Origin: a bacterium
GTDB lineage: Bacteria > Sumerlaeota > Sumerlaeia > SLMS01 > JAHLLQ01
Direction of reading: 5' to 3'
Assembly: GCA_020444065.1 (NCBI GenBank)
Contig: JAHLLQ010000002.1
Coordinates: forward strand, 799,782 to 863,781
Length of the DNA stretch: 64,000 nucleotides
Position 1 is the stretch's first letter. Every line of letters starts with the position of its first letter. Shown here one piece after another: positions 40,323-48,504 of this stretch. Under the pieces are notes generated by a model, which saw only the letters and a list, made by a program, of their open reading frames with translations, was not told the origin of the DNA and did not search any database. Position numbers and translations under genes: made by a program.

Positions 40323-41278
40323 AAGCGTTCGACTATGCAATTGCCGAGAACCCGGCCGGGGCCATCGTTGCGATGGGCAAAGGCTATAAGGTAAAGGCGA
40401 ACGGCATCGATCTGCTCGACCGTCTGAAGGAGCGCACGGAAGAGCACGACAAGTTCGTGACCATCCACGAAATCAAGGAACTCAGCGGGATCTCCGAGGC
40501 CGACGGCATGATTCAGGTCGGCGCGACGACGACGCTGCGCGAGATCGGAGCCAGCACTCTGATCCAGTCGAAGTTCCCTGCCTTGGCAAAGGCCGCTGCT
40601 GACGCCGCGACTCCTCAGGTTCGCGCAAAGGCGACGCTCGGTGGAAACCTCTGCCAACGTCCACGGTGCTGGTACTTCCGTGACAAGGAGTACCACTGCC
40701 TGAAGAAGGGCGGGTATCAGTGCTTTGCCGTCGAAGGCGACAATCGGTACCACGCCATCTTCAGCGATGGGCCCTGTCACATCGTTCATCCGTCCAATAC
40801 GGCACCATCGCTGGTCGCCGCCGGGGCGGAAATCGTCGTGCTGAACAAGAGCGGCGAGCGCATTATCCCAGCGGGCGAGTTCTTTGCGCTGCCGCTGGAC
40901 CGGATGCGGAGCGAAAACGTCCTCGCGGATGGCGATCTCATCACCGCAGTGCGAATCAAACCACCGGCGAAGTCCGCCTATGTGGAGTTCCGCGAGAAGC
41001 AGTCCTTCGACTGGCCGATTGCTTCCTGTGCGGTTGTCAACGATGGCAAGCGCTGGAACGTTGTCCTGGGGGCGGTCGCACCGATTCCCTGGCGATCTGA
41101 AGCAGCCGAGGGAATCCTGGAAGGCAAGGCCTCGATCGACGCCGAGTTGGCCGACAAGGCCGCTGCGGCTGCACTTCAGGAGGCGAAACCCATGTCCGAC
41201 AATGCCTGGCGGATGAAGGTGGCGAAAACGGCTGTCCGACGCGCGCTGCTCGCTGCCGACGGAAAGGAGGCTGTCTGA
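40319..41278 (+). CDS. FAD-binding subunit with extra Fe-S cysteines, xanthine dehydrogenase family
   Basis: This 319-residue medium subunit binds FAD and passes electrons to the acceptor. The FAD motifs are VGATTTLREIG (68-78) and ATLGGNLCQ (105-113). Four cysteines at 112, 117, 127 and 135 sit in an insertion (CQRPRCWYFRDKEYHC) that resembles the [4Fe-4S]-binding insertion of PaoB/HcrB-type subunits. ATG 40319 overlaps the upstream stop (ATGA) with AAAGGAGG before it. The reading frame extends upstream, but only as a shadow of the large subunit. Together with the neighbours it forms a PaoABC-like heterotrimer. Its stop overlaps the start of a small Cys-rich gene. Confidence 0.92.
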   Translation: MKAFDYAIAENPAGAIVAMGKGYKVKANGIDLLDRLKERTEEHDKFVTIHEIKELSGISEADGMIQVGATTTLREIGASTLIQSKFPALAKAAADAATPQVRAKATLGGNLCQRPRCWYFRDKEYHCLKKGGYQCFAVEGDNRYHAIFSDGPCHIVHPSNTAPSLVAAGAEIVVLNKSGERIIPAGEFFALPLDRMRSENVLADGDLITAVRIKPPAKSAYVEFREKQSFDWPIASCAVVNDGKRWNVVLGAVAPIPWRSEAAEGILEGKASIDAELADKAAAAALQEAKPMSDNAWRMKVAKTAVRRALLAADGKEAV

Positions 41279-41493
41279 TGTCCCACGGAGATGAGCCAAT
41301 TCGCGGCTGCTGCGTGCGGTTGCGCTGCAAGGCGATGTTCATTCGATCCGATACACGCCCGGGGAAATTGCCCGATGGCAATGCCATGAGCTACTGGTGC
41401 TGGCACACGAGCGACGACCTGGGCCCGGATCGGGATGTCGCAAGTCCTGCCAAATGCCAGGCTGGTCGGGAGTGCTTCGAAACACCAGACTGA
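41278..41493 (+). CDS. Small Cys-rich protein coupled to the molybdenum hydroxylase operon
   Basis: The 71-residue product starts in a TGATG overlap with the FAD subunit and precedes a strong terminator, so it is the last operon gene. It has six cysteines, in CCVRLRC, YWCWHTSDDLGPD, AKCQAGREC. I recognise no family. It is not PaoD/XdhC, which are much longer. A redox, metal-binding or assembly role is only inferred from the cysteines and the coupling. Length and overlap argue for a real gene. Confidence 0.6.
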   Translation: MSHGDEPIRGCCVRLRCKAMFIRSDTRPGKLPDGNAMSYWCWHTSDDLGPDRDVASPAKCQAGRECFETPD

Positions 41494-41522
41494 TCAGCCT
41501 GGGAAATCGAATGAAAAACACC

Positions 41523-41568
41523 ATGGGCGATTCCCTCGGATGATGGGAATCGCCCATCTTCTTTTCCT
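41523..41568 (+). terminator. Strong Rho-independent terminator of the molybdenum enzyme operon
   Basis: A perfect 13-bp stem (ATGGGCGATTCCC and GGGAATCGCCCAT) with a 9-nt loop is followed by CTTCTTTTCCT. It lies 29 bp after the small Cys-rich gene. Confidence 0.9.
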
Positions 41569-41910
41569 CACAGAGGTGGCTTTTTTTGGCCTTTTTTTAG
41601 CCATTTTCGATTTTACTAATGTGCATCCTTAATGCGGGGCGAAAGTACTTGCTCTGATCCCGGTTTTGGCCGAAGAAGAATCCTCAGCGATCGAACACTC
41701 CGTCGTCGCGATTGGGGAGTCGTGGGGTGGGTCGATGGGCTGTGACGCCTTCCAGGCAGGTGGGAGCTTGTTCAGGGACAGGGACGATACGATGGGTACG
41801 GCAAGATCCGGACAGAATCTGCAGGGGAGTGCAGGACACAGACTCCTCCTCGTTGGCGACAGACTTAGTGTCTGCCGTCCTGCAGGCTTCTGCCAGAGGA
41901 GGCTCCCGTC
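41569..41910 (+). other. Intergenic leader upstream of the diguanylate cyclase gene
   Basis: After the terminator come two T runs (41580-41598), an AT-rich stretch with ACTAAT as the best -10-like match but no clear -35, and then a GC-rich leader holding a small hairpin (CAGAC-TTAGT-GTCTG near 41860). An in-frame TAG at 41866-41868 closes the reading frame of the downstream gene. No known riboswitch motif, including the c-di-GMP GEMM type, was recognised. A short overlapping reading frame (41666-41914) shows no protein-like features. Confidence 0.4.
41895..41902 (+). promoter_or_regulatory. Ribosome binding site AGAGGAGG supporting a CTG start
   Basis: AGAGGAGG is a near-perfect Shine-Dalgarno, 8 nt before an in-frame CTG at 41911. 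There is no in-frame ATG or GTG and no TTG between the upstream TAG (41866) and the TTG at 42103, which is already inside the first PAS domain. Confidence 0.65.
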
Positions 41911-44900
41911 CTGAACGCACCCGCCCAACAGATTTCTGCTTCCATTCCCAGTATCCTCTGGACCGCGGACTGCGACGGTCGGCTCCTGACCCTGTCCGGC
42001 AGTGGACTTGCTGCGGCCGGAATCGATCCCGATGAAGCGCTCCAGCGTCCAGTCGGGCAAGGTCTGCAGTTCGAAGGCCTGGATGAGGCCCATCGGCGGG
42101 CGTTGGAAGGTGAAAGCGTCGCATACGAATGCGAGCGCGAAGGCACAATCTACGGAATTCACATCGCGCCCTCTCGCAAGCCCGATGGGGAAATTGAAGG
42201 ATGCATCGGCTGTGCGACGGATCTGACAACGCTCAAGAGAAGTCAGGAAGATCTGGAGCGCTGGGAGGCGCGAAACCAGGCTCTCCTTGAGATTCTCCCG
42301 GACTTGATCTTCCACATCAGCCGAGATAACGTCTTCCTCGATTTCCAGGCCGGACGAGAGGACTCACTCTATGTTCCACCCCGCGAGTTTCTCGGCAAGC
42401 CCATCCGCGAAGTCCTTCCCCCGGAAGTGGCACGTGTCGTCGAGGAAGGCTTGCAGGATGCCTTCGCCACGGGCTCACCAACATTCATTCAGTATCAGCT
42501 TCCGATCGGCGGTGAATTGCGCGACTTTGAGGCGCGAGCGATCGCGCGCGAAGATGATCGCGGCATCGTCGTAGTTCGCGATGTGACCGATCGCAAGCGC
42601 GCTGAACGTGAATTGCGCAAGACAGAAGATCGCCTCACGACCGTCGTTGCGAATGCGCCCCTTGTGCTGTTTGCCCTGGATCGCGATGGGTACTTTACCC
42701 TCTCCGAGGGAAAAGGCCTCGAGTCCATTGGTCTGAAGCCGGGCGAAGTCGTTGGGATGTCTGCTTTCGAGCTCTACAAGGCTTTCCCTAGAATCATCGA
42801 GAACATCCATTCAGCCCTGCGGGGACAGCACGCATCGGAAGTCCTCGATGTCGGTGGCGTGCTTTTCGATTCGCTGTTTGCCCCATTGCATGCCGAAGAT
42901 GGAACCATCGAGGGCGTGATCGGCGTGGCGACGGATGTGACAGTCCACAAGCGCGCCGAAATGATTCAAAAGGTCCTCTATGAGATTGCCGAAGCCTCGG
43001 TGCAGGTAGACAATCTGGACGAACTCTTTCACGTGATTCACCAGACACTTGCGACGATCATCGATGCCCAGAACTTCTTCATCGCGCTCTATGATACCGA
43101 TCGCGATATGGTCTCCGTCCCTTATTTGTCTGACGAAAGAGATCACATCTCCGGGATCCCGAAGGATCGTCTTGGCAAGACTTTGACCGGTCGCGTCTTA
43201 CGAACCGGCAAGCCGCTGCTTTGCCAGCGCGCAGAGATTGAGGAATTGATCGAGCGCGGAGAAATTGAGCAGGTCGGCGCCATGGCCGAGTCGTGGCTCG
43301 CCGTACCGTTGATCTCTTCCGGGACAGTCGTCGGCTCGATCGGACTGCAAAGCTACACGACAGGCAAGGCGCTGACCGAAGATGACATGAACGTGCTCAG
43401 CTTCGTGTCGCACCAGATTGCCCGGACAATCGAACGCAAGCAGGCCGAGGAAGAGAGGCGACGCAACGAGGCGCGCTTCCGCGAAATCTACGAGAAGTCG
43501 CCCGTGATGATGCACTCGGTCGACCGCGATGGGACTGTACTGGATGTCAACGAGAAGTGGCTGGAGGAGACCGGCTACACGCGCGAAGAGATCATTGGCA
43601 AGAAGCTCGAAACCGTAATGACTCCAGAGTCAGCTAATAGAAGAGACTCGCAGATCATGCCGGAGTACATGCGCACCGGCTCCGTGCGTGAGGTCCCGTA
43701 TCAGTACGTCAGAAAAGACGGTCGACTGATCGATGTCCTGGTGAACAGCAATCGCCTGCGCGATCCTCTCTTCTCCGAAGTGAAGCTTTCGGTCGTCCGA
43801 AATGTCACCCAGCAGAAGCGTTACGAAGAAGCGCTACGTCGCCTTGTGGCAGGCACTGCTGCTGTCGTCGGCGAGGAGTTCTTCCACGTTCTCGTCAGCG
43901 AGCTCGCCGGCGCGCTGGACAACCGCTTTGCACTCATCGCGGAGCGCGATCCCGAGTATCCTGATTCCACGCACGTTTTGGCCTTCTGCGATACCCAGAA
44001 TCCCTTGCAGAAGACGATTCAGCCTCCGGCGAACAGCCCGTGCGCGCGAGTTGCCGAAGCCAACTTCTATGTTTGCGAATCCGGCTTAGAGAAAGAATTC
44101 CCGGATAACGTCCACATTAGTACTCTTGGAATCGAGAGCTATATGGGTCTGGCGCTCAGAGATTCCCACGGCGAAGTGATCGGGCAGCTTTGCGTCTTCG
44201 ACACAAAAACGATGGAATCGAAAGATCAGATGCGCTCGATCCTCAGCATCTTCGCCTCACGTGCAGGGGCTGAACTTGAGCGCCAACGCGAAGAGCGCAA
44301 ACGTCGCGAGAGCGAGGAGCGCTACGCCTTGGCGGCCCGCGGCGCGAACGATGGCCTGTGGGATTGGAATCTCCGCACAAATCGAATTTACCTGTCGCCC
44401 CGATGGAAGACAATGTTGGGCTATGATGAAGACGAGGTTGGCGATTCCCCCAGCGAATGGATGGATCGCATTCATCCCGAAGATCGCGATCGTGTGAAGG
44501 CAGAGATCGATCAACATCTCGATCGCAACACGGCCCACTTCGAGAGCGAGCACCGCGTTCGCCATCGGGACGGAGCGTATCGCTGGATGTTATGCCGTGG
44601 CCTGGCCGTCGGTGATCGTGCGGGACAGCTTCACCGCATGGCCGGTTCGCAAACGGATATTACCGAACGAAAAGTCGCCGAGGAGCAGTTGCTACAGGCA
44701 GCATATTACGATGCTTTGACCGGCTTGCCTAATCGCGCCTACTTGATGGATCGGCTGTGGCGCAGCATCATCCGCAGCCGCGATTCCGATTCCTATCAGT
44801 ACGCCGTTCTGTTCTTCGATCTCGATCGGTTCAAGAACATCAACGACAGCCTTGGGCACACACTCGGCGATCAGTTGCTGATTGCGCTGGCAGAGCGATT

Positions 44901-46002
44901 GAAGTCCTGCGTGCGTACGGGCGATGTCGTGGCGCGCCTTGGTGGAGATGAGTTCACCGTTCTCCTCGAAGGCATCAGCGATGTCTCCGATGCGACCAGC
45001 ATCGCGGACAAGGTCCTGCGTGAGATCACAACGCCGTTCAATCTGGGCGGGCATATTGTCTACACAAATGGCAGCATTGGAATCGCCCTGAGCCACAGTG
45101 GATATCAACGCCCGGAAGACTTGCTGCGGGATGCGGATACGGCAATGTACAGCGCGAAGGAACTTGGCAAGGCGCGATACATGGTGTTCGATCGCGGCAT
45201 GCACGATCGCGCCGTGGCGCTGCTGCAGTTGGAGACGGATCTTCAGCACGCCGTCGCGCGCGAGGAGTTCCGCGTCTTCTACCAGCCGATCGTTTCCCTT
45301 CGCACAGGACTGATCGAATGCATCGAGGGACTGGCGCGCTGGCAGCACCCGTATCGTGGACTCGTGATGCCCGGCGACTTCATTCCCGCCGCCGAAGAAA
45401 CAGGCCTCATCATTCCGATGGGTCTGCAGATCATGCGCGAGGCCTGCCGGCAGTTGCAGGAGTGGAAGCGGCGGTTTGGCGTGAACGCACCCCAGGCCGT
45501 TTGCGTGAACTTGTCCGCCCGGCAGTTCATGCAGCCCGACATCGTCGAGCAGGTGAAAGCTGCCCTCGATGAATCCGGTCTGGATGGGAATAGCCTGCAG
45601 ATTGAGATTACTGAGAGTATCCTGATGCAGGACATTGAGGCGGCGATGGAGCACCTCGCTCGGCTGAAGGATCTCGATATCCGGCTGTGCATCGATGATT
45701 TCGGAACCGGCTATTCGTCGCTCAGTTATCTCCAGCGCTTCCCGATCGATACCCTGAAAATCGATCGGTCTTTCGTTAGCAATCGAATCACCCTCGATGA
45801 GAATCTTGAGATCGTTCGGACGATCGTGACGCTCGCGCACAATCTGGAAATGTCTGTGATCGCTGAAGGCGTTGAGACAGAAGAAGAGCTCGCACAGTTG
45901 CGAGCTCTTCGTTGTAATCATGTCCAGGGTAATTACTTTTCAAAACCGGTGGCAGCCGGCATCATCAATGACATCTTGTCGGACGGTGTGCATTACTGGT
46001 AA
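41911..46002 (+). CDS. Multi-sensor diguanylate cyclase/phosphodiesterase (PAS-PAS-PAS-GAF-PAS-GAF-PAS-GGDEF-EAL)
   Basis: This cytoplasmic c-di-GMP enzyme of about 1363 residues has no membrane helix. In order it has PAS (~10-108), PAS (~115-225), PAS (~235-345), GAF (~350-515), PAS (~525-645), GAF (~650-795), PAS (~805-930), GGDEF (~931-1095; RLGGDEF at 1009) and EAL (~1105-1350). The EAL signature reads EGL (residue 1139), but NLSARQF, EITES, DDFGTGYSSL, KIDRSFV and AEGVET are intact, so both activities are plausible. The first PAS (ILWTADCDGRLLTLSGSG) begins upstream of any ATG/GTG/TTG; a CTG at 41911 with AGAGGAGG 8 nt before it is the best start. It is convergent with the next gene, with one base between stops. 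Regulation of biofilm or secretion is inferred. Confidence 0.9.
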   Translation: MNAPAQQISASIPSILWTADCDGRLLTLSGSGLAAAGIDPDEALQRPVGQGLQFEGLDEAHRRALEGESVAYECEREGTIYGIHIAPSRKPDGEIEGCIGCATDLTTLKRSQEDLERWEARNQALLEILPDLIFHISRDNVFLDFQAGREDSLYVPPREFLGKPIREVLPPEVARVVEEGLQDAFATGSPTFIQYQLPIGGELRDFEARAIAREDDRGIVVVRDVTDRKRAERELRKTEDRLTTVVANAPLVLFALDRDGYFTLSEGKGLESIGLKPGEVVGMSAFELYKAFPRIIENIHSALRGQHASEVLDVGGVLFDSLFAPLHAEDGTIEGVIGVATDVTVHKRAEMIQKVLYEIAEASVQVDNLDELFHVIHQTLATIIDAQNFFIALYDTDRDMVSVPYLSDERDHISGIPKDRLGKTLTGRVLRTGKPLLCQRAEIEELIERGEIEQVGAMAESWLAVPLISSGTVVGSIGLQSYTTGKALTEDDMNVLSFVSHQIARTIERKQAEEERRRNEARFREIYEKSPVMMHSVDRDGTVLDVNEKWLEETGYTREEIIGKKLETVMTPESANRRDSQIMPEYMRTGSVREVPYQYVRKDGRLIDVLVNSNRLRDPLFSEVKLSVVRNVTQQKRYEEALRRLVAGTAAVVGEEFFHVLVSELAGALDNRFALIAERDPEYPDSTHVLAFCDTQNPLQKTIQPPANSPCARVAEANFYVCESGLEKEFPDNVHISTLGIESYMGLALRDSHGEVIGQLCVFDTKTMESKDQMRSILSIFASRAGAELERQREERKRRESEERYALAARGANDGLWDWNLRTNRIYLSPRWKTMLGYDEDEVGDSPSEWMDRIHPEDRDRVKAEIDQHLDRNTAHFESEHRVRHRDGAYRWMLCRGLAVGDRAGQLHRMAGSQTDITERKVAEEQLLQAAYYDALTGLPNRAYLMDRLWRSIIRSRDSDSYQYAVLFFDLDRFKNINDSLGHTLGDQLLIALAERLKSCVRTGDVVARLGGDEFTVLLEGISDVSDATSIADKVLREITTPFNLGGHIVYTNGSIGIALSHSGYQRPEDLLRDADTAMYSAKELGKARYMVFDRGMHDRAVALLQLETDLQHAVAREEFRVFYQPIVSLRTGLIECIEGLARWQHPYRGLVMPGDFIPAAEETGLIIPMGLQIMREACRQLQEWKRRFGVNAPQAVCVNLSARQFMQPDIVEQVKAALDESGLDGNSLQIEITESILMQDIEAAMEHLARLKDLDIRLCIDDFGTGYSSLSYLQRFPIDTLKIDRSFVSNRITLDENLEIVRTIVTLAHNLEMSVIAEGVETEEELAQLRALRCNHVQGNYFSKPVAAGIINDILSDGVHYW

Positions 46003-46003
46003 G

Positions 46004-47287
46004 TCAGCGCCGCCCGCGCCCACCGCCGCTTCCACCGCGACTGCTGTTGCCACCTCTGTTTCCGCTGCTATTCCCGCCGCCCCGGCTTCCGCTGGCCTTC
46101 TTCTCAATGCTTTGCTGCGGAGAAAACGAGGGCGCCGATGAGCGATTCATCCCGGCGCCGGAGAGCTTCTGTTCCTGCGACTGGAATGCCTGGCGCTGCT
46201 GATTCATCGCGCGCTGCATTGTTTGATTCATCGCTGCTGCATCCATGTTCTGCATCGAGAATCCCGAAGCCGATCCCGTCGGACGAGAGAACTGCAGCGC
46301 AAGGCCATCGTCAGTCTGCGTTGCGCTCGTCTCGCGCTGCCAGTCCGCGGATTGCCCGCTGGAGGACGTCGCACTTCCAGAATGCGTCACGTCGTAGCCC
46401 GTGTTCGTCTGCTCGATGTCAGTCGTGTGGTCGACGTCGACTTGTGTGCCGGACCCCGTCTGCACGTGTGTTTGAGACTGAACCCGTGCGCCCGTTTGTG
46501 TCCGAGTGCCAGTCGCTGTACGATTCCACGCGCCCGAGCCCTTGTTGGTTGTTGCGCTGCCGCTGCCTTGCCGAGTGTATCCATCTTCCGTTGCGGCCGA
46601 TTGACTGGATTGCTGAACCTGGCCAGAACGACCTGCTGAGTCACTATAGTTTACAGCGTGCTGCGAATTTGCCGACTGTTCGTTCGGGTTGTAATTTGTC
46701 GTTCCTTCGTGGCTTGCATTGGCCCAGCGATTTCCTCCGCCGACCGATGCCTGACCTGCGCTCTGGGACGAGATGTCTCCCTGGCGATCCTTCACAACAT
46801 TGGTCGCCCCCTCATACTGCCCGACGGCTTTGTCGTTAATCTCGACCACGCCCTGCCGGACTTGCGAGGCCGTTCCCTTGAGCGGATTGGCCTGATTCTC
46901 TACGGACTTCGTGATGTTCATGTCTTGTCGAACGGCATCGATCTTGTCCCAGATCTGCGTGCCGGATTTCTTTGCGTACTGGCCCAGTGCCGCGGTGCTT
47001 GCAGGGTTCTGCTTCAGGATGTCGAGCACGCCGGGATATTGTTCGAGGTACTTGTAAGCCGCCTGGCCGGAGGCGGAGTCCGGTGCCTTGCCGGCGGCGA
47101 GCGCTGCCGGATCCTGAGCCACCTGAAGGATCGCGGCTGCGACCTCGTCCGGGTAGGCGGCTACACCTTGCAGCAGACGTTCCTCCGCAACCTGGCGAAT
47201 CGCCGCAGGATCGATCTGTTGGGCAAGCAGCAGCCCGTGTAAGAGAAGCATCGTGCAAATCAAAGCGACAAAACGAGTCGATTTCAT
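46004..47287 (-). CDS. Secreted low-complexity protein with RGG-rich tail
   Basis: The 427-residue product has a signal peptide (to about residue 22, LHGLLLAQ). A helical region with YPDEVAAAILQVAQDP recalls DUF3300-type proteins, and a long Ser/Thr/Gln/Gly-rich disordered region follows with repeated TQTGARVQSQTHVQTGSGTQ-like patches. A Gln/Met-rich segment (AAMNQTMQRAMNQQRQAF) and a basic Arg/Gly tail (SRGGGN.. RGGSGGGRGRR) end the protein. The Arg-Gly tail could bind nucleic acid or anionic polymer, and the body could be matrix-like; both are inference. Only the DUF3300-like N-terminus suggests a family. It ends tail-to-tail with the c-di-GMP enzyme, and an inverted repeat sits before its start. 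Confidence 0.75.
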   Translation of the reverse strand: MKSTRFVALICTMLLLHGLLLAQQIDPAAIRQVAEERLLQGVAAYPDEVAAAILQVAQDPAALAAGKAPDSASGQAAYKYLEQYPGVLDILKQNPASTAALGQYAKKSGTQIWDKIDAVRQDMNITKSVENQANPLKGTASQVRQGVVEINDKAVGQYEGATNVVKDRQGDISSQSAGQASVGGGNRWANASHEGTTNYNPNEQSANSQHAVNYSDSAGRSGQVQQSSQSAATEDGYTRQGSGSATTNKGSGAWNRTATGTRTQTGARVQSQTHVQTGSGTQVDVDHTTDIEQTNTGYDVTHSGSATSSSGQSADWQRETSATQTDDGLALQFSRPTGSASGFSMQNMDAAAMNQTMQRAMNQQRQAFQSQEQKLSGAGMNRSSAPSFSPQQSIEKKASGSRGGGNSSGNRGGNSSRGGSGGGRGRR

Positions 47288-47312
47288 GGCCCACTCCCAA
47301 GAAGGAATTCTA

Positions 47313-47340
47313 CGAGGAATCTAGCTCTCGGGATTCCTCG
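47313..47340. promoter_or_regulatory. Inverted repeat between RNase HI fusion and RGG-tail gene
   Basis: A perfect 9-bp inverted repeat (CGAGGAATC and GATTCCTCG) with a 10-nt loop lies about 26 bp before the RGG-tail gene and 46 bp after the GNAT-RNase HI stop. On the minus strand it is followed by TAGAATTCCTTCTT, which is not a clean U tract. It could be a weak terminator or a leader hairpin. Confidence 0.45.
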
Positions 47341-47386
47341 CATCAAGCGCCTTTCAGCATGATGGCAATTGTTTGAGGCGTAATTC

Positions 47387-48463
47387 TCAGCCGCGCGCTT
47401 CTTCTTCCTCGCGGCGGCGGTACTCGACTTGCAGGGCTTCGTCGCGCTCGGCGCGAGTGCTATTCGCAATCTGTCGGCGGATTTCTTCCTGGCACAAGTG
47501 ATCGCACAGTTCGTTATCCGAATGGCCGGAATGACCGCGGAGCCAATGCCACTCAACATCCTGCTTCTCGCATACCGCGTCGAGGCGCTTCCAGAGATCG
47601 GCGTTCTTGACTGGCGAACGATCTCGGCCTTTACCCCGCATCCAGTCGTTCTTCTTCCATCCCTTGATCCACTTCGTGATTCCCTGGCGCAGGTAGGTCG
47701 AATCGGTGTGGAGCTCAACGAAACATTTGCGCTTCAGGGATTCCAGCGCACGAATCGCCGCCGTCAGTTCCATCCGGTTGTTTGTGGTGCCCAGTTCGCC
47801 ACCGCTAATGCGTCGAACCTGGTCGCCCCATCGAAGCACCGCCGCCCAACCGCCAACGCCCGGGTTGGGCTGCGAGCCGCCGTCCGTATGGATGACAATC
47901 GGCTCCTTGGGATCGAACTTCGGTTTGTCTTTCGGAACCTCTTCGGCAGGGGAGGGAGCAGGCGGATCTTCGCCCGCCGCTAATCGATCCAGCGCCTCAC
48001 CGTCCAGGCGATACAGCACCCATTCGTCCATCCCGCGTGCGCCAAGCGTGTGATAGAAGTCGCGTGCCGGCTTGTTCCAATCCAGTACGGCCCACTCGAA
48101 ACGCTTACAGCCGCGTTCGACGGCGATTTGTGCAAGGCGCGCCAGCATGCGCTTGCCGATCGCCCGACGGCGATACGCGGGGCGCACGAACAAATCCTCC
48201 AGGTAAAGTCCCGGGGCGCATTCCCACGTCGAGAAATTGTGGAAGAACAACGCAAAGGCCGCGATCTCGCCGTTGTACTCGGCGATGATTGCTTCGGCAA
48301 ACGGGCGCGGGCCGAACAGACGCTCGCGCACGTTCTCCGGCGTTGCGTAGCAGTCCTCCGGCGCGCGTTCGTACACGGCCAACTCGTGAATCATGCGCGA
48401 GATCATCTCCGCGTCTTCGGGCACAGCGGCCCGCAACACGACCGGTGACTTGGCCTTGGCCAT
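47387..48463 (-). CDS. GNAT acetyltransferase-ribonuclease HI fusion
   Basis: The 358-residue protein joins two enzymes. Residues ~8-155 are a GNAT N-acetyltransferase with the acetyl-CoA loop [10 protein letters not shown] (98-107) and [21 protein letters not shown], resembling diamine acetyltransferases. After a Pro-rich linker (165-185), residues ~188-330 are RNase HI, which cuts RNA in RNA-DNA hybrids. The catalytic set is complete: Asp194 ([12 protein letters not shown]), Glu232 (NNRMEL), Asp254 ([11 protein letters not shown]), His314 and Asp321 ([12 protein letters not shown]), including the basic protrusion region [11 protein letters not shown] 48463 has AGGAG 8 nt upstream. RNase HI is normally about 150 residues and free-standing, so the fusion is unusual. 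No frame break lies at the junction. Confidence 0.93.
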   Translation of the reverse strand: MAKAKSPVVLRAAVPEDAEMISRMIHELAVYERAPEDCYATPENVRERLFGPRPFAEAIIAEYNGEIAAFALFFHNFSTWECAPGLYLEDLFVRPAYRRRAIGKRMLARLAQIAVERGCKRFEWAVLDWNKPARDFYHTLGARGMDEWVLYRLDGEALDRLAAGEDPPAPSPAEEVPKDKPKFDPKEPIVIHTDGGSQPNPGVGGWAAVLRWGDQVRRISGGELGTTNNRMELTAAIRALESLKRKCFVELHTDSTYLRQGITKWIKGWKKNDWMRGKGRDRSPVKNADLWKRLDAVCEKQDVEWHWLRGHSGHSDNELCDHLCQEEIRRQIANSTRAERDEALQVEYRRREEEEARG

Positions 48464-48504
48464 GAACTCCACTCCTGGTTTGGATTGAGCGCTTGCGCTG
48501 CTGA

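Noticed and set aside
38079..40340. 753-aa minus-strand frame opposite the molybdenum subunit
   Set aside because: Antisense shadow of a gene with intact catalytic motifs; no domain recognisable.
41580..41598. T runs as a second terminator
   Set aside because: No stem precedes them; the real terminator stem is at 41523-41557.
41666..41914. 82-aa frame upstream of the c-di-GMP enzyme
   Set aside because: No protein-like pattern, and it overlaps the ribosome site of the real gene in another frame.
44692..45921. 409-aa minus-strand frame opposite GGDEF/EAL
   Set aside because: Antisense shadow of a coding region with full GGDEF and EAL motifs.
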